64,000 nucleotides of DNA from Aequorivita aurantiaca (GTDB lineage: Bacteria > Bacteroidota > Bacteroidia > Flavobacteriales > Flavobacteriaceae): the NCBI RefSeq assembly GCF_030410135.1, contig NZ_JAUGQQ010000002.1, positions 248,001 to 312,000 of the forward strand, read 5' to 3'. Shown in pieces: positions 1-7,759 of the stretch (the stretch's first letter is position 1; every line of letters begins with the position of its first letter). The translations under genes were made by a program, and so were the position numbers. Under the pieces are notes generated by a model. The model was given only the letters and a program-made list of their open reading frames with translations, ran no database searches and had not been told where the DNA came from.

Positions 1-502
1 GAAGAATATCACCCACAATTACAATCTTTTTTCCTGAAACGTCACCCAACTTTTCACGAATGGAATAGGCGTCGAGCAATGCTTGTGTGGGGTGTTCGTG
101 AGCGCCATCACCGGCATTAATAATACTAGCGCTTACGTGTTTGGAAAGGAATACGCCTGCACCCGGATTTGGGTGGCGCATTACCACCATATCCACTTTC
201 ATCGATAGAATATTATTTACGGTATCAATCAGCGTTTCGCCCTTTGTTACCGAAGAACTGGAGGATGCAAAATTTATAACATCTGCGGAAAGTCTTTTTT
301 CAGCAAGCTCAAACGAAAGTTTGGTTCGGGTGCTGTTTTCAAAGAAAAGATTGGCGATGGTAATATCGCGAAGCGAGGGAACTTTTTTGATGGGTCGGTT
401 GATAACTTCCTTAAAATGATCTGCCGTTTCGAAGATGAGATTGATATCGGCTTCGGTAATGTATTTTATTCCCAGTAAGTGGTTTACACTTAGTTCGCTC
501 AT
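1..502 (-). CDS. pyrB: Aspartate carbamoyltransferase catalytic subunit, 3' end outside window
   Basis: Carbamoyl phosphate plus L-aspartate to carbamoyl aspartate, the committed step of pyrimidine synthesis in the cytoplasm. The first 167 residues are visible. The start MSELSVNHLLG leads into FFENSTRTKLSF, whose STRT (about residues 57-60) is the carbamoyl phosphate loop, and into GDGAHEHPTQALLD, whose HPTQ (137-140) is the second hallmark of the family. A full subunit is about 310 residues, so roughly the second half lies left of position 1. It follows pyrR by 33 nt on the same strand, which fits a pyrR-pyrB unit. The gap is a T/A-rich stretch without a clear terminator. The assignment is firm; length and downstream partners cannot be judged. 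Confidence 0.95.
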   Translation of the reverse strand, partial: MSELSVNHLLGIKYITEADINLIFETADHFKEVINRPIKKVPSLRDITIANLFFENSTRTKLSFELAEKRLSADVINFASSSSSVTKGETLIDTVNNILSMKVDMVVMRHPNPGAGVFLSKHVSASIINAGDGAHEHPTQALLDAYSIREKLGDVSGKKIVIVGDIL

Positions 503-535
503 TTTATATTTCTTTGAACTTTTAGCTTTTTACTT

Positions 536-1075
536 TTAACTTTTTACCAAATAAACAGCATCTTCGCCATCATTTTCCTTCCAACAAACCTTTACTTTTT
601 CACCGTTTATGGCATCTACCTGTCTTCCGCGATAATCGGGCTGGATTGGTAAATGCCGGCTGAAACGGCGGTCTATCAATGTTAGCAATTCAATTTCCAA
701 CGGCCTTCCGAAGGACTGCACCGCAGTCAATGCAGACCGGATGCTTCTTCCTGTGAACAGCACATCGTCAATAAAAACCACGTTTTTATCCTCAACTATA
801 AAATTTATATTGGTTTTATTGGCTTCCAACGGCTTTTCCCCTCTTCGGAAATCGTCCCGGTAAAAAGTAATGTCCAAATACCCAAGCTTGATATTCTTGA
901 TTTTATATTCATCCTCAAGCAGGGTTTTCAGTCTTTCGGCCAAAAAAATGCCCCGTGGCTGTATTCCGATAAGTACGGTTTTGGAAAAATCGTCGTGTTT
1001 TTCAATCAATTGGCAAGCCAAACGGTTAAGCGCAATGTTTATTTCGGTTGCGTTCAGTAACACTTTTTGGCTCAT
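536..1075 (-). CDS. pyrR: Bifunctional pyrimidine operon regulator / uracil phosphoribosyltransferase
   Basis: PyrR-family phosphoribosyltransferase of 179 residues, the usual family length. The PRPP loop VVFIDDVLFTGRS lies at about residues 99-111, and the conserved QPRGIFLAERL segment at about 39-49. In Firmicutes PyrR binds pyr mRNA in response to UMP/PRPP and has weak UPRT activity. Whether it binds RNA in Bacteroidota is not evident here. Its position directly before pyrB supports a pyrimidine role. A TAnnTTTG box lies upstream on this strand (1117-1124). A short dyad (TTCCGA/TCGGAA, 1092-1108) lies between that box and the ATG, but it does not look like a known PyrR binding loop. Confidence 0.93.
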   Translation of the reverse strand: MSQKVLLNATEINIALNRLACQLIEKHDDFSKTVLIGIQPRGIFLAERLKTLLEDEYKIKNIKLGYLDITFYRDDFRRGEKPLEANKTNINFIVEDKNVVFIDDVLFTGRSIRSALTAVQSFGRPLEIELLTLIDRRFSRHLPIQPDYRGRQVDAINGEKVKVCWKENDGEDAVYLVKS

Positions 1076-1116
1076 AGAATTTCTGAATTTTTTCCGACAA
1101 GTATCGGAACAGTATG

Positions 1117-1124
1117 CAAAAATA
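1117..1124 (-). promoter_or_regulatory. Candidate -7 box for pyrR
   Basis: On the minus strand this reads TATTTTTG, a match to the Bacteroidota -7 consensus TAnnTTTG. It lies about 40 nt before the pyrR ATG. No clear -33 TTG is visible at the expected spacing, so support is moderate. Confidence 0.4.
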
Positions 1125-1186
1125 AGCTTTTTTATTTACTAATATAAAATGTTTGAAGACGATAAGTAATTCAAAATTTATAGGAT

Positions 1187-1218
1187 AAAAGCCTGTCCAT
1201 TTTATGGCGGACAGGCTT
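1187..1218 (-). terminator. Intrinsic terminator after the met-zincin gene
   Basis: Inverted repeat AAGCCTGTCC / GGACAGGCTT (1189-1198 and 1209-1218) with a 10-nt loop. On the minus strand it is followed by TTTTA. It lies 22 nt downstream of the stop of the 1241-3706 gene and separates it from pyrR. Confidence 0.75.
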
Positions 1219-1240
1219 GATATTTCCTAAAAATATGAAT

Positions 1241-3706
1241 TTATTTCGCGTACGGATTTAAAATAATATCAATGCGCTCTCGTAAATCCATGAGGTGGAT
1301 TTTGCTCATTTTATCGCTTGTTTTATTTAATGCACTACGAATGTCGTTGTCCAATGTTTTAAGTTCTGCCCTGGCTACCGAACGGATATCACTTTGGTTT
1401 ACGTCAACTTTAGTTCTATTTTTACCTTCCTGCTCCTTCGTCATCAAATATTGCAGCCTATCCACATATGCGCGTTGAAGGTTTCTTCTGTAAGTATCGA
1501 TAGCATTTCCGGTATTAAGTTCGCTAAATATGCCATTTCGTAAGTCTTCCATCATTTCCAGAAGGCTATAACTTTCCTTTCCATTGATGCTTTCATTTTC
1601 AATAATGCGCGCCATTCTTCCGAAATCGAGAATATTCTTCAGAGTTTTAGCCTGCAATGCACGAATGTTTTCAACGGCCCCATCAAATTGAATTTTGTTG
1701 AAAATATTCGCATCCACCAACCATTGCGGCGTATTGAAAAGCTGTTCCTGTAAAAATGCCATGCTTTCCTCCTGCTTGGCTTTTGGCACATGAGTGTAAA
1801 CGGCGCCCTCTTGATCATAAGTTTTGTAATATTGGTACACGCCACCAATGTTTGCCGTAACGTGGCCCATATATCTATTGAATTGGCCAACAATTTGATC
1901 GTACATTTTTGAAAGGTCTTCGTAATCCTTACCGTCTTCACGGGTGTATTCTATTAAATTAGGAATTACAAGTTTCAAATTTGAAATACCGTACATACTT
2001 GCTTTTACGGCATCATCACCCAAATCTTCCGTTTGGCTGCTCGGATCGATTACGCTATTATTGGGTTGCTGGCTTCCGAAACGGTACAAAGGATCGCCGG
2101 CGTGCTGAAGAATCCACGAGTCCAAAATTTTCTTTTCTTCTTCGGCGGAAAGATTTGGCAAAGGCCTGTAGCCCCAATTGATTGCATATTTATCGTAAGT
2201 TCCAATATTCGGCATTAAAGCCACATCTCCATCGCCGGGCTGTGCTATGTAATTGAAACGCGCATAATCCATAATGGAAGGCGCTGTTCCGTACTTTTTT
2301 GTGAAATCTACAGAGCGCAAAGAATCTACAGGATAAGCCACGCTGCTGCCCATATTATGCGGAAGGCCGAGTGTATGACCTACTTCATGCGCGGAAACGA
2401 ACCGAATCAATCTTCCCATAATTTCATCCTTAAAAGCTACGCCCCTAGCTTCGGGATTTATGGCTGCGGTTTGCACGAAATACCAGTTTCGTAATAAGGT
2501 CATTACGTTGTGGTACCAATTGATATCGCTTTCCAAAATCTCCCCACTTCGCGGATCGCTAACGTGCGGCCCATTTGCATTGGGAATTGGCGATGCCAAA
2601 TAGCGCACTACGGAATAACGCACATCCTCAGGTGACCAATCGGGGTCCTCCTCAACAGTTGGCGGATCCTTTGCTATAATTGCATCCTTAAACCCAGCAG
2701 CTTCAAAAGCAACTTGCCAGTCCTCGATTCCTTGTTTTATGTATTTCCTCCATTTCACCGGCGTTGCACGATCAATGTAATACACGATCTGTTTTTTTGG
2801 AACTACTAATTCGCCTTTCATAAACGCGGCTTTATCTTCGTCACGAACTTCCAAACGCCATCTATCCAAATATTTCACGGTTTTGCTTTCTTGTTTGTCT
2901 AAACCGTAATCCGTTTGTCCGCGGGCAAACCAGCCTACTCGTTCATCAAAATAGCGACGTTTCATGGGAACTTTTGGAAGCAAAACCATTGAATTGTTCA
3001 TTTCCACGGAAATAGAACCCAAGGCAGAATTACTGGGCGGTTCTTTGGCAGCATAGGTTTTAACATGCCGCGACTCAATATTTAGAGGGTATGATTTTAT
3101 ACTTTCAATATACGTTCGTTCCTTTTCCAAGGCGGTTACTTTGTATTCCTCGCGATAATGATTGGGCAGTCCCAACGGTTTTACATCCGTATCAAAAAGT
3201 TTGTTTACTTCAATTACCGTGGATGTGCTGTCTTTTCCAAAGGCTCGAATATCAAAAGAAAAAAGAACAGGCTCAAAGTTTGAATTTACGACCGCTTCAT
3301 AAATAGGAAGCGAATCTGCCGCAAAAATTTGATGCGAAACCACGCGAAGCAAAACTTTGGTTGGCTTTTTTTCCCATCTTAAAACCTGTGTATTGGTTTT
3401 TCCGCCCCCGAAACCAATATTGGTGGCGGTTTTTGCGATGCGCGTAACCATAAGCATTTCCCTTCCGAAAAGAGAATCTGGTATTTCGTAAAAATAATCA
3501 TCCTTTATGGTATGTACTTTAAAAAGACCATCGTCGGTCTTGGCTTCTTTGGTAATAACTTTATCGTAAGGTTTTATGGACACCTTATCCTTATCTTTTT
3601 CTGAACCTTTCTCTGTAGCTTCAGATTTACCGTTGGATATTTTTTTTGGAGTAGCGCAGGAAATTGCCAATAGTAGCAGCGCGGGAGCAAGAATTCTTAT
3701 TTTCAT
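1241..3706 (-). CDS. Zinc-dependent metalloprotease, met-zincin lipoprotein (DUF5118/DUF5117/DUF4953 type)
   Basis: Large secreted metalloprotease of 821 residues. The N-terminus MKIRILAPALLLLAISCATPKK is a lipoprotein signal with Cys17 as the lipidation site, so the protein should sit in the outer or inner membrane facing the periplasm or surface. A Lys/Glu/Asp-rich linker follows. The zinc motif HEVGHTLGLPHN lies at about residues 437-448, matching the extended HExxHxxGxxH of metzincins, and a downstream SIMDYARFNY resembles a Met-turn (MDY). The size and motif order agree with the DUF5117/DUF5118/DUF4953 proteins common in Bacteroidota; that naming is from recall of the family. The substrate is unknown. 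The gene stands alone between rpsA and pyrR with its own terminator. Confidence 0.88.
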   Translation of the reverse strand: MKIRILAPALLLLAISCATPKKISNGKSEATEKGSEKDKDKVSIKPYDKVITKEAKTDDGLFKVHTIKDDYFYEIPDSLFGREMLMVTRIAKTATNIGFGGGKTNTQVLRWEKKPTKVLLRVVSHQIFAADSLPIYEAVVNSNFEPVLFSFDIRAFGKDSTSTVIEVNKLFDTDVKPLGLPNHYREEYKVTALEKERTYIESIKSYPLNIESRHVKTYAAKEPPSNSALGSISVEMNNSMVLLPKVPMKRRYFDERVGWFARGQTDYGLDKQESKTVKYLDRWRLEVRDEDKAAFMKGELVVPKKQIVYYIDRATPVKWRKYIKQGIEDWQVAFEAAGFKDAIIAKDPPTVEEDPDWSPEDVRYSVVRYLASPIPNANGPHVSDPRSGEILESDINWYHNVMTLLRNWYFVQTAAINPEARGVAFKDEIMGRLIRFVSAHEVGHTLGLPHNMGSSVAYPVDSLRSVDFTKKYGTAPSIMDYARFNYIAQPGDGDVALMPNIGTYDKYAINWGYRPLPNLSAEEEKKILDSWILQHAGDPLYRFGSQQPNNSVIDPSSQTEDLGDDAVKASMYGISNLKLVIPNLIEYTREDGKDYEDLSKMYDQIVGQFNRYMGHVTANIGGVYQYYKTYDQEGAVYTHVPKAKQEESMAFLQEQLFNTPQWLVDANIFNKIQFDGAVENIRALQAKTLKNILDFGRMARIIENESINGKESYSLLEMMEDLRNGIFSELNTGNAIDTYRRNLQRAYVDRLQYLMTKEQEGKNRTKVDVNQSDIRSVARAELKTLDNDIRSALNKTSDKMSKIHLMDLRERIDIILNPYAK

Positions 3707-3819
3707 CTATAAATAAATTTCTATTTAAAAAAGATTTTGAATTTAGTCAATTTTAATTTCATTGAAAGAACTTTTCTATAATTTGAAGTTTTTTTATTTC
3801 GGATGAAAGGTTTAAAACA

Positions 3820-3848
3820 AAAAAAAACCTTCCGTTAACGGAAGGTTC
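3820..3848 (-). terminator. Intrinsic terminator of rpsA
   Basis: Perfect palindrome AACCTTCCGTTAACGGAAGGTT (3826-3847) followed on the minus strand by a run of eight or more T. It lies about 47 nt past the rpsA stop. Confidence 0.85.
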
Positions 3849-3893
3849 TTTTATTATTAATGGATGATAATCCTGCTTTCGCGGGAATTCGGC

Positions 3894-5744
3894 TTATTTT
3901 TTACCGTCCATTCTGTCTTTAAGCTCTTGCAATTTTGCATTGGCATCACCTAATGTTGGTTTTGCTTCTTCTGCATCCTGCGCTTGCTTTTTAGCAGCAG
4001 CTTTTACAATTTTCGCTTCTTCTTCTTTGTGAATACTCATATGTGAAGCAACCACTTTCTTGAATTCTTTGTTGAACTCAATAATTTGGAATTCTGCCTC
4101 ATCACCTTTTTTCAACATAGAACCATCTTCCTTTTCAAGGTGACGGCTCGGTACGAAAGCTACGATATCATCATTGAATTTTACGGTTGCACCTTTGTCC
4201 ACTACCTCATCAATAGAGCCAGTGTGCTTGGTTCCAACTGCGAAATCGCCTTCGTATTTATCCCAAGGATTTTCTTCGGTTTGTTTGTGACCCAAACTAA
4301 GTTTACGGCCTTCAACATCCAATTCCAATACAACCACTTCTAGCTTATCACCAATATTGGTAAACTCGCTTGGATGCTTGATTTTCTTGGTCCAAGAAAG
4401 GTCGCTAATATAGATAAGACCGTCGATACCTTCTTCAAGTTCAACAAAAACACCGAAATTGGTGAAGTTGCGAACAATTCCTGTGTGGCGTGAACCAACC
4501 GGATATTTTTTAGTGATATCAGTCCATGGATCTGGCGTCATTTGTTTGATACCAAGGCTCATTTTGCGCTCTTCCTTATCCATAGTAAGGATTACCGCTT
4601 CAACCTCATCACCAACATTTACGAAATCCTGTGCGCTACGCAAGTGTGTGCTCCAAGACATTTCGCTAACGTGGATAAGACCTTCAACACCTTCAGCAAC
4701 CTCGATAAACGCGCCGTAGTCTGCAATAACAACTACTTTACCTTTCACTTTATCGCCAACTTTCAACTCATCTCCAAGAGCTTCCCATGGGTGTGGGTTT
4801 AATTGCTTGAGACCTAATTGAATACGTGTTTTATCTTCATCGAAATCAAGAATTACAACATTCAATTTTTGGTCAAGTTCAACGATCTCATTCGGGTGGT
4901 TGATACGTGACCAAGAAAGATCCGTAATGTGAACAAGTCCATCAACACCACCAAGATCAACGAAAACACCGTATGAAGTAATATTTTTAACAACACCTTC
5001 AAGTACCTGTCCTTTTTCAAGTTGGCCGATGATTTCTTTTTTCTGCTCTTCAATATCCGCTTCAATAAGCGCTTTGTGCGAAACAACAACGTTTTTGAAT
5101 TCGTGGTTGATTTTAACCACTTTGAACTCCATTGTTTTACCAACGTAAACGTCATAATCACGGATTGGTTTAACATCAATTTGAGAACCTGGCAAGAAAG
5201 CCTCAATACCGAAAACATCCACGATCATACCACCTTTTGTGCGGCATTTTACGTAACCGTTTACGATTGTAGCTTCGTCGTGGGCAGCATTTACGCGGTC
5301 CCAAGCCTTAATGGTTCTAGCTTTACGGTGGCTAAGAATTAATTGGCCGGTGCTGTCCTCACGAACGTCGATCAATACTTCTACTTTGTCACCAACTTTT
5401 AAATCTGGATTGTAACGGAATTCGTTCAACGAAACAACACCCTCGCTTTTCGCGTTGATGTCTATAATTGCGTCGCGGTCAGTAATGTGAACCACTTTTC
5501 CTTCAACAACTTCATCATCAAGTGTGTCAACGAAATTTTCCTTTACCAATTTTTCAAACTCTTCCAACTTGCCATCATCGATTGGGTCAATGCCTTCCTC
5601 GTAGTTGTGCCAGTTAAAATCTGCAAGAAATTTTTCAGGGTTGCTTTCCTTTAAGGAAACTTCCTTTTGGGGTTTTGTAGCTTCCCCGTTTTGAGTTGCA
5701 GTATCTTCTACCTGCACTTCTTCTTTGTTTGCTTTATCAGCCAT
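3894..5744 (-). CDS. rpsA: 30S ribosomal protein S1
   Basis: Ribosomal protein S1 (616 residues), which binds mRNA and helps recruit it to the 30S subunit; this matters in a phylum with few Shine-Dalgarno sequences. Successive OB-fold S1 repeats are visible, each with the pattern GxVxGxVxxxxxYGxFVxLxxGVxGLxHxSDLSW, for example VKNITSYGVFVDLGGVDGL, VIADYGAFIEVAEGVEGL and VRNFTNFGVFVELEEGIDG. Two divergent N-terminal repeats and one C-terminal repeat bring the count to six. The N-terminus is acidic and low in complexity, and the C-terminus is Ala/Lys/Glu rich. A strong promoter match lies upstream, leaving a leader of about 155 nt with a hairpin. Confidence 0.96.
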   Translation of the reverse strand: MADKANKEEVQVEDTATQNGEATKPQKEVSLKESNPEKFLADFNWHNYEEGIDPIDDGKLEEFEKLVKENFVDTLDDEVVEGKVVHITDRDAIIDINAKSEGVVSLNEFRYNPDLKVGDKVEVLIDVREDSTGQLILSHRKARTIKAWDRVNAAHDEATIVNGYVKCRTKGGMIVDVFGIEAFLPGSQIDVKPIRDYDVYVGKTMEFKVVKINHEFKNVVVSHKALIEADIEEQKKEIIGQLEKGQVLEGVVKNITSYGVFVDLGGVDGLVHITDLSWSRINHPNEIVELDQKLNVVILDFDEDKTRIQLGLKQLNPHPWEALGDELKVGDKVKGKVVVIADYGAFIEVAEGVEGLIHVSEMSWSTHLRSAQDFVNVGDEVEAVILTMDKEERKMSLGIKQMTPDPWTDITKKYPVGSRHTGIVRNFTNFGVFVELEEGIDGLIYISDLSWTKKIKHPSEFTNIGDKLEVVVLELDVEGRKLSLGHKQTEENPWDKYEGDFAVGTKHTGSIDEVVDKGATVKFNDDIVAFVPSRHLEKEDGSMLKKGDEAEFQIIEFNKEFKKVVASHMSIHKEEEAKIVKAAAKKQAQDAEEAKPTLGDANAKLQELKDRMDGKK

Positions 5745-5875
5745 TTGTGTGTAAAATTGATTTTTGAGATTTCTGCCTTTGCGGAAATGTAAAAATCAAT
5801 GCTTTGTATTCTGCGCTGTTACAAGATTTTACTGCGACTATCCCACAGAAGGGTTTGTTTTTGTTTTTTTCAATT

Positions 5876-5904
5876 CCTCTTATTCTTGCCTCGTCGCTAA
5901 GAGG
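5876..5904 (-). promoter_or_regulatory. Hairpin at the 5' end of the predicted rpsA leader
   Basis: CCTCTTA (5876-5882) pairs with TAAGAGG (5898-5904) around a 15-nt loop. It falls just inside the predicted transcript start and about 130 nt before the rpsA ATG. S1 synthesis is autoregulated through its leader in gammaproteobacteria; a similar role here is inference. Confidence 0.35.
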
Positions 5905-5908
5905 GGCG

Positions 5909-5940
5909 CAAAAATAGGTTTTTTCTTTTGAAAATCAAAA
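5909..5940 (-). promoter_or_regulatory. Promoter of rpsA
   Basis: On the minus strand TTTTG (5940-5936), a 19-nt spacer, then TATTTTTG (5916-5909). This matches the Bacteroidota -33 TTG and -7 TAnnTTTG elements with the expected spacing. The stretch 5745-6054 holds no convincing gene, only this promoter, the rpsA leader, and AT-rich DNA before the next plus-strand gene. Confidence 0.65.
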
Positions 5941-6054
5941 GGTTTGGTGGCTTAAATATTTTTGAATTCAATTTTTTATACCTCAAGAATGACAAAATAA
6001 ATTCATATTATATTTCAATATTAAAAAAGGAATTTTTATTGGATATATTTGAAA

Positions 6055-7734
6055 ATGATAAAGAACATATATTACAGCCAAATTCGTCCACGAAGAACAA
6101 TCATTATTTCTAAAATCTTTCTTCTCTTATTTGTGCTTGCTTTGTTTTCGTGCTCCACGGGAAACAATTACTACAAATATAATTACTTCAGTGGCAGCAA
6201 ATTCTACAATGATTCTTTAAATATAAGCGCCAAACTTTTTGGCGATATGAAATTTGGCCAGCCCGACAGAAAAACCTTCCGTAGTTTCAAAAAAGCTGAA
6301 AATCTGAAATACCGAAATTTATTGTTTACCGCCACTACTTTTATAGAGCCGTTTTATGACTTGATGTTCTTTTACGATGAAGTTCACTCTGGGCAAAATT
6401 CTTCAACTTCGGATGAAATAATAGGACCAATTTTTCACGATTCCATTACCCAAAATGTATTATTTAGGAAATCAGTAAATGGAAAATCGGTTTCAATTTA
6501 TCTAATTCCACGGAATGCGAAAAGTTCCGTTATTGAGGATGCTCAACAAATTATTGAAAACGTGAAGTTTGAAATCTCGGTAAAAGATGATTTGACGTAT
6601 TCCGATGTTTTTAATTCATATATGGGGGTAAGTAACATTTTATACGTCATAGATAAATTTGACACCGCTCCCATTCCAAATACCAAACAATCCGAATGGA
6701 TGAAGTTTCAATATCTCGCCACTCTGTTAGCTAATGACACGAGTTATCCTACATATTCTGAAATTATTACAAAGTTCGAGAAAAATAGAGAAGAACATCT
6801 AAAACCTATAATTTCAGATATAATTCAAGAAAATCCAGATGTTGAAAAAACCTTGGAAGGGACAATCCAGAAAATAAAATTCCTCGCTAAGGAGGAAAAA
6901 GTTGTTATGCTAAATGAAATGCATTGGCTTCCAAAAAATCGCATATTGGCAACAGAGCTTTTGAAACCTTTAAAAGAGAATGGATATAATTTTTTAGCTG
7001 TTGAAGCCGTAAATAAAGATTTTATAGAAGGTTTGAACAATAGAAAATTCCCTACTAAAAATACTGGATATTATGCAAGGGAACCTTTTTTCGGACTATT
7101 CATCCGTAAAGCTTTAGAAATGGGTTATACAATTGTGGCCTACGATGAATTTGAAACAGACAACAGAGAAAAAGCCCAAGCAATAAGTCTAAGCAAAATC
7201 ATAGAAAACGACCCCTCGGCCAAAGTTTTTGTATATGCGGGAATTGATCATATTTTGGAAAATAACGCTAACAAACGGATGGCGCAATATTTTAAGGAGA
7301 TTACGGATATTGATCCGTTAACGATAGACCAAGTGGAATTAGGCGGCAGTGAAGAAAACGAGACCGTTTTTTTTCCTTCGGGGCTTGTTCCAAAAGATAA
7401 AAATATAAATAGTGGGGTAGATTATTTTCTTATCAATAATCTTAAACCTTCATTAAATATGGTTTTTAAAAACAGCAAATTGTCCAATTTTAAAATTGAT
7501 CTCAGTGAATTAAAAAATATTCAAAAAGAGGAGTTGTATGCTTCAATTTTCATTTTAAGTGAATATGAAAAATACAAATCACAAGCCATTCCAATATTAA
7601 ATAAGATTATTAAATCTGAAGTCAAAGAGCTTTCATTGCTACTTCCAATCGGTAATTTTCAAGTCAAGGTTTGGAATGAAAATAACGATGTGCTTTTATC
7701 TCGACAAATCGAGGTTGTTAATGAAAATCATTAA
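6055..7734 (+). CDS. Lipoprotein with erythromycin-esterase/ChaN-like domain
   Basis: About 559 residues, envelope-anchored: a basic N-region, a hydrophobic stretch and LFSCS put the lipid-bearing Cys at about residue 33. The middle of the protein has VVMLNEMHWLPKNR (about 284-297), LAVEAVNKDF (about 315), and VYAGIDHILENN (about 394). The spaced Glu-His, Glu and His resemble the GExH...E...H layout of the EreA/ChaN/TraB-like fold, whose members include haem-binding lipoproteins and esterases. No closer function is claimed. The ATG at 6055 is chosen over the in-frame TTG two codons earlier. The C-terminal 130 residues look like a separate beta-rich domain. The gene is flanked by two divergent or convergent housekeeping genes and appears monocistronic. 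Confidence 0.65.
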   Translation: MIKNIYYSQIRPRRTIIISKIFLLLFVLALFSCSTGNNYYKYNYFSGSKFYNDSLNISAKLFGDMKFGQPDRKTFRSFKKAENLKYRNLLFTATTFIEPFYDLMFFYDEVHSGQNSSTSDEIIGPIFHDSITQNVLFRKSVNGKSVSIYLIPRNAKSSVIEDAQQIIENVKFEISVKDDLTYSDVFNSYMGVSNILYVIDKFDTAPIPNTKQSEWMKFQYLATLLANDTSYPTYSEIITKFEKNREEHLKPIISDIIQENPDVEKTLEGTIQKIKFLAKEEKVVMLNEMHWLPKNRILATELLKPLKENGYNFLAVEAVNKDFIEGLNNRKFPTKNTGYYAREPFFGLFIRKALEMGYTIVAYDEFETDNREKAQAISLSKIIENDPSAKVFVYAGIDHILENNANKRMAQYFKEITDIDPLTIDQVELGGSEENETVFFPSGLVPKDKNINSGVDYFLINNLKPSLNMVFKNSKLSNFKIDLSELKNIQKEELYASIFILSEYEKYKSQAIPILNKIIKSEVKELSLLLPIGNFQVKVWNENNDVLLSRQIEVVNENH

Positions 7735-7759
7735 ACGACTATCGTGATAATTAATCAAA

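Noticed and set aside
1092-1108. TTCCGA/TCGGAA dyad upstream of pyrR as a PyrR attenuator
   Set aside because: It is short, lacks a T-tract in the right direction, and does not resemble the known PyrR binding loop.
6044-6051. TATATTTG as a promoter box for the lipoprotein gene
   Set aside because: It ends only 3 nt before the chosen ATG, so a transcript from it would start inside the gene; probably chance in AT-rich DNA.
5928-6113. Short open frame before the EreA/ChaN-like gene
   Set aside because: It overlaps the rpsA promoter and the lipoprotein start in another frame, is AT-driven in composition, and shows no motif.
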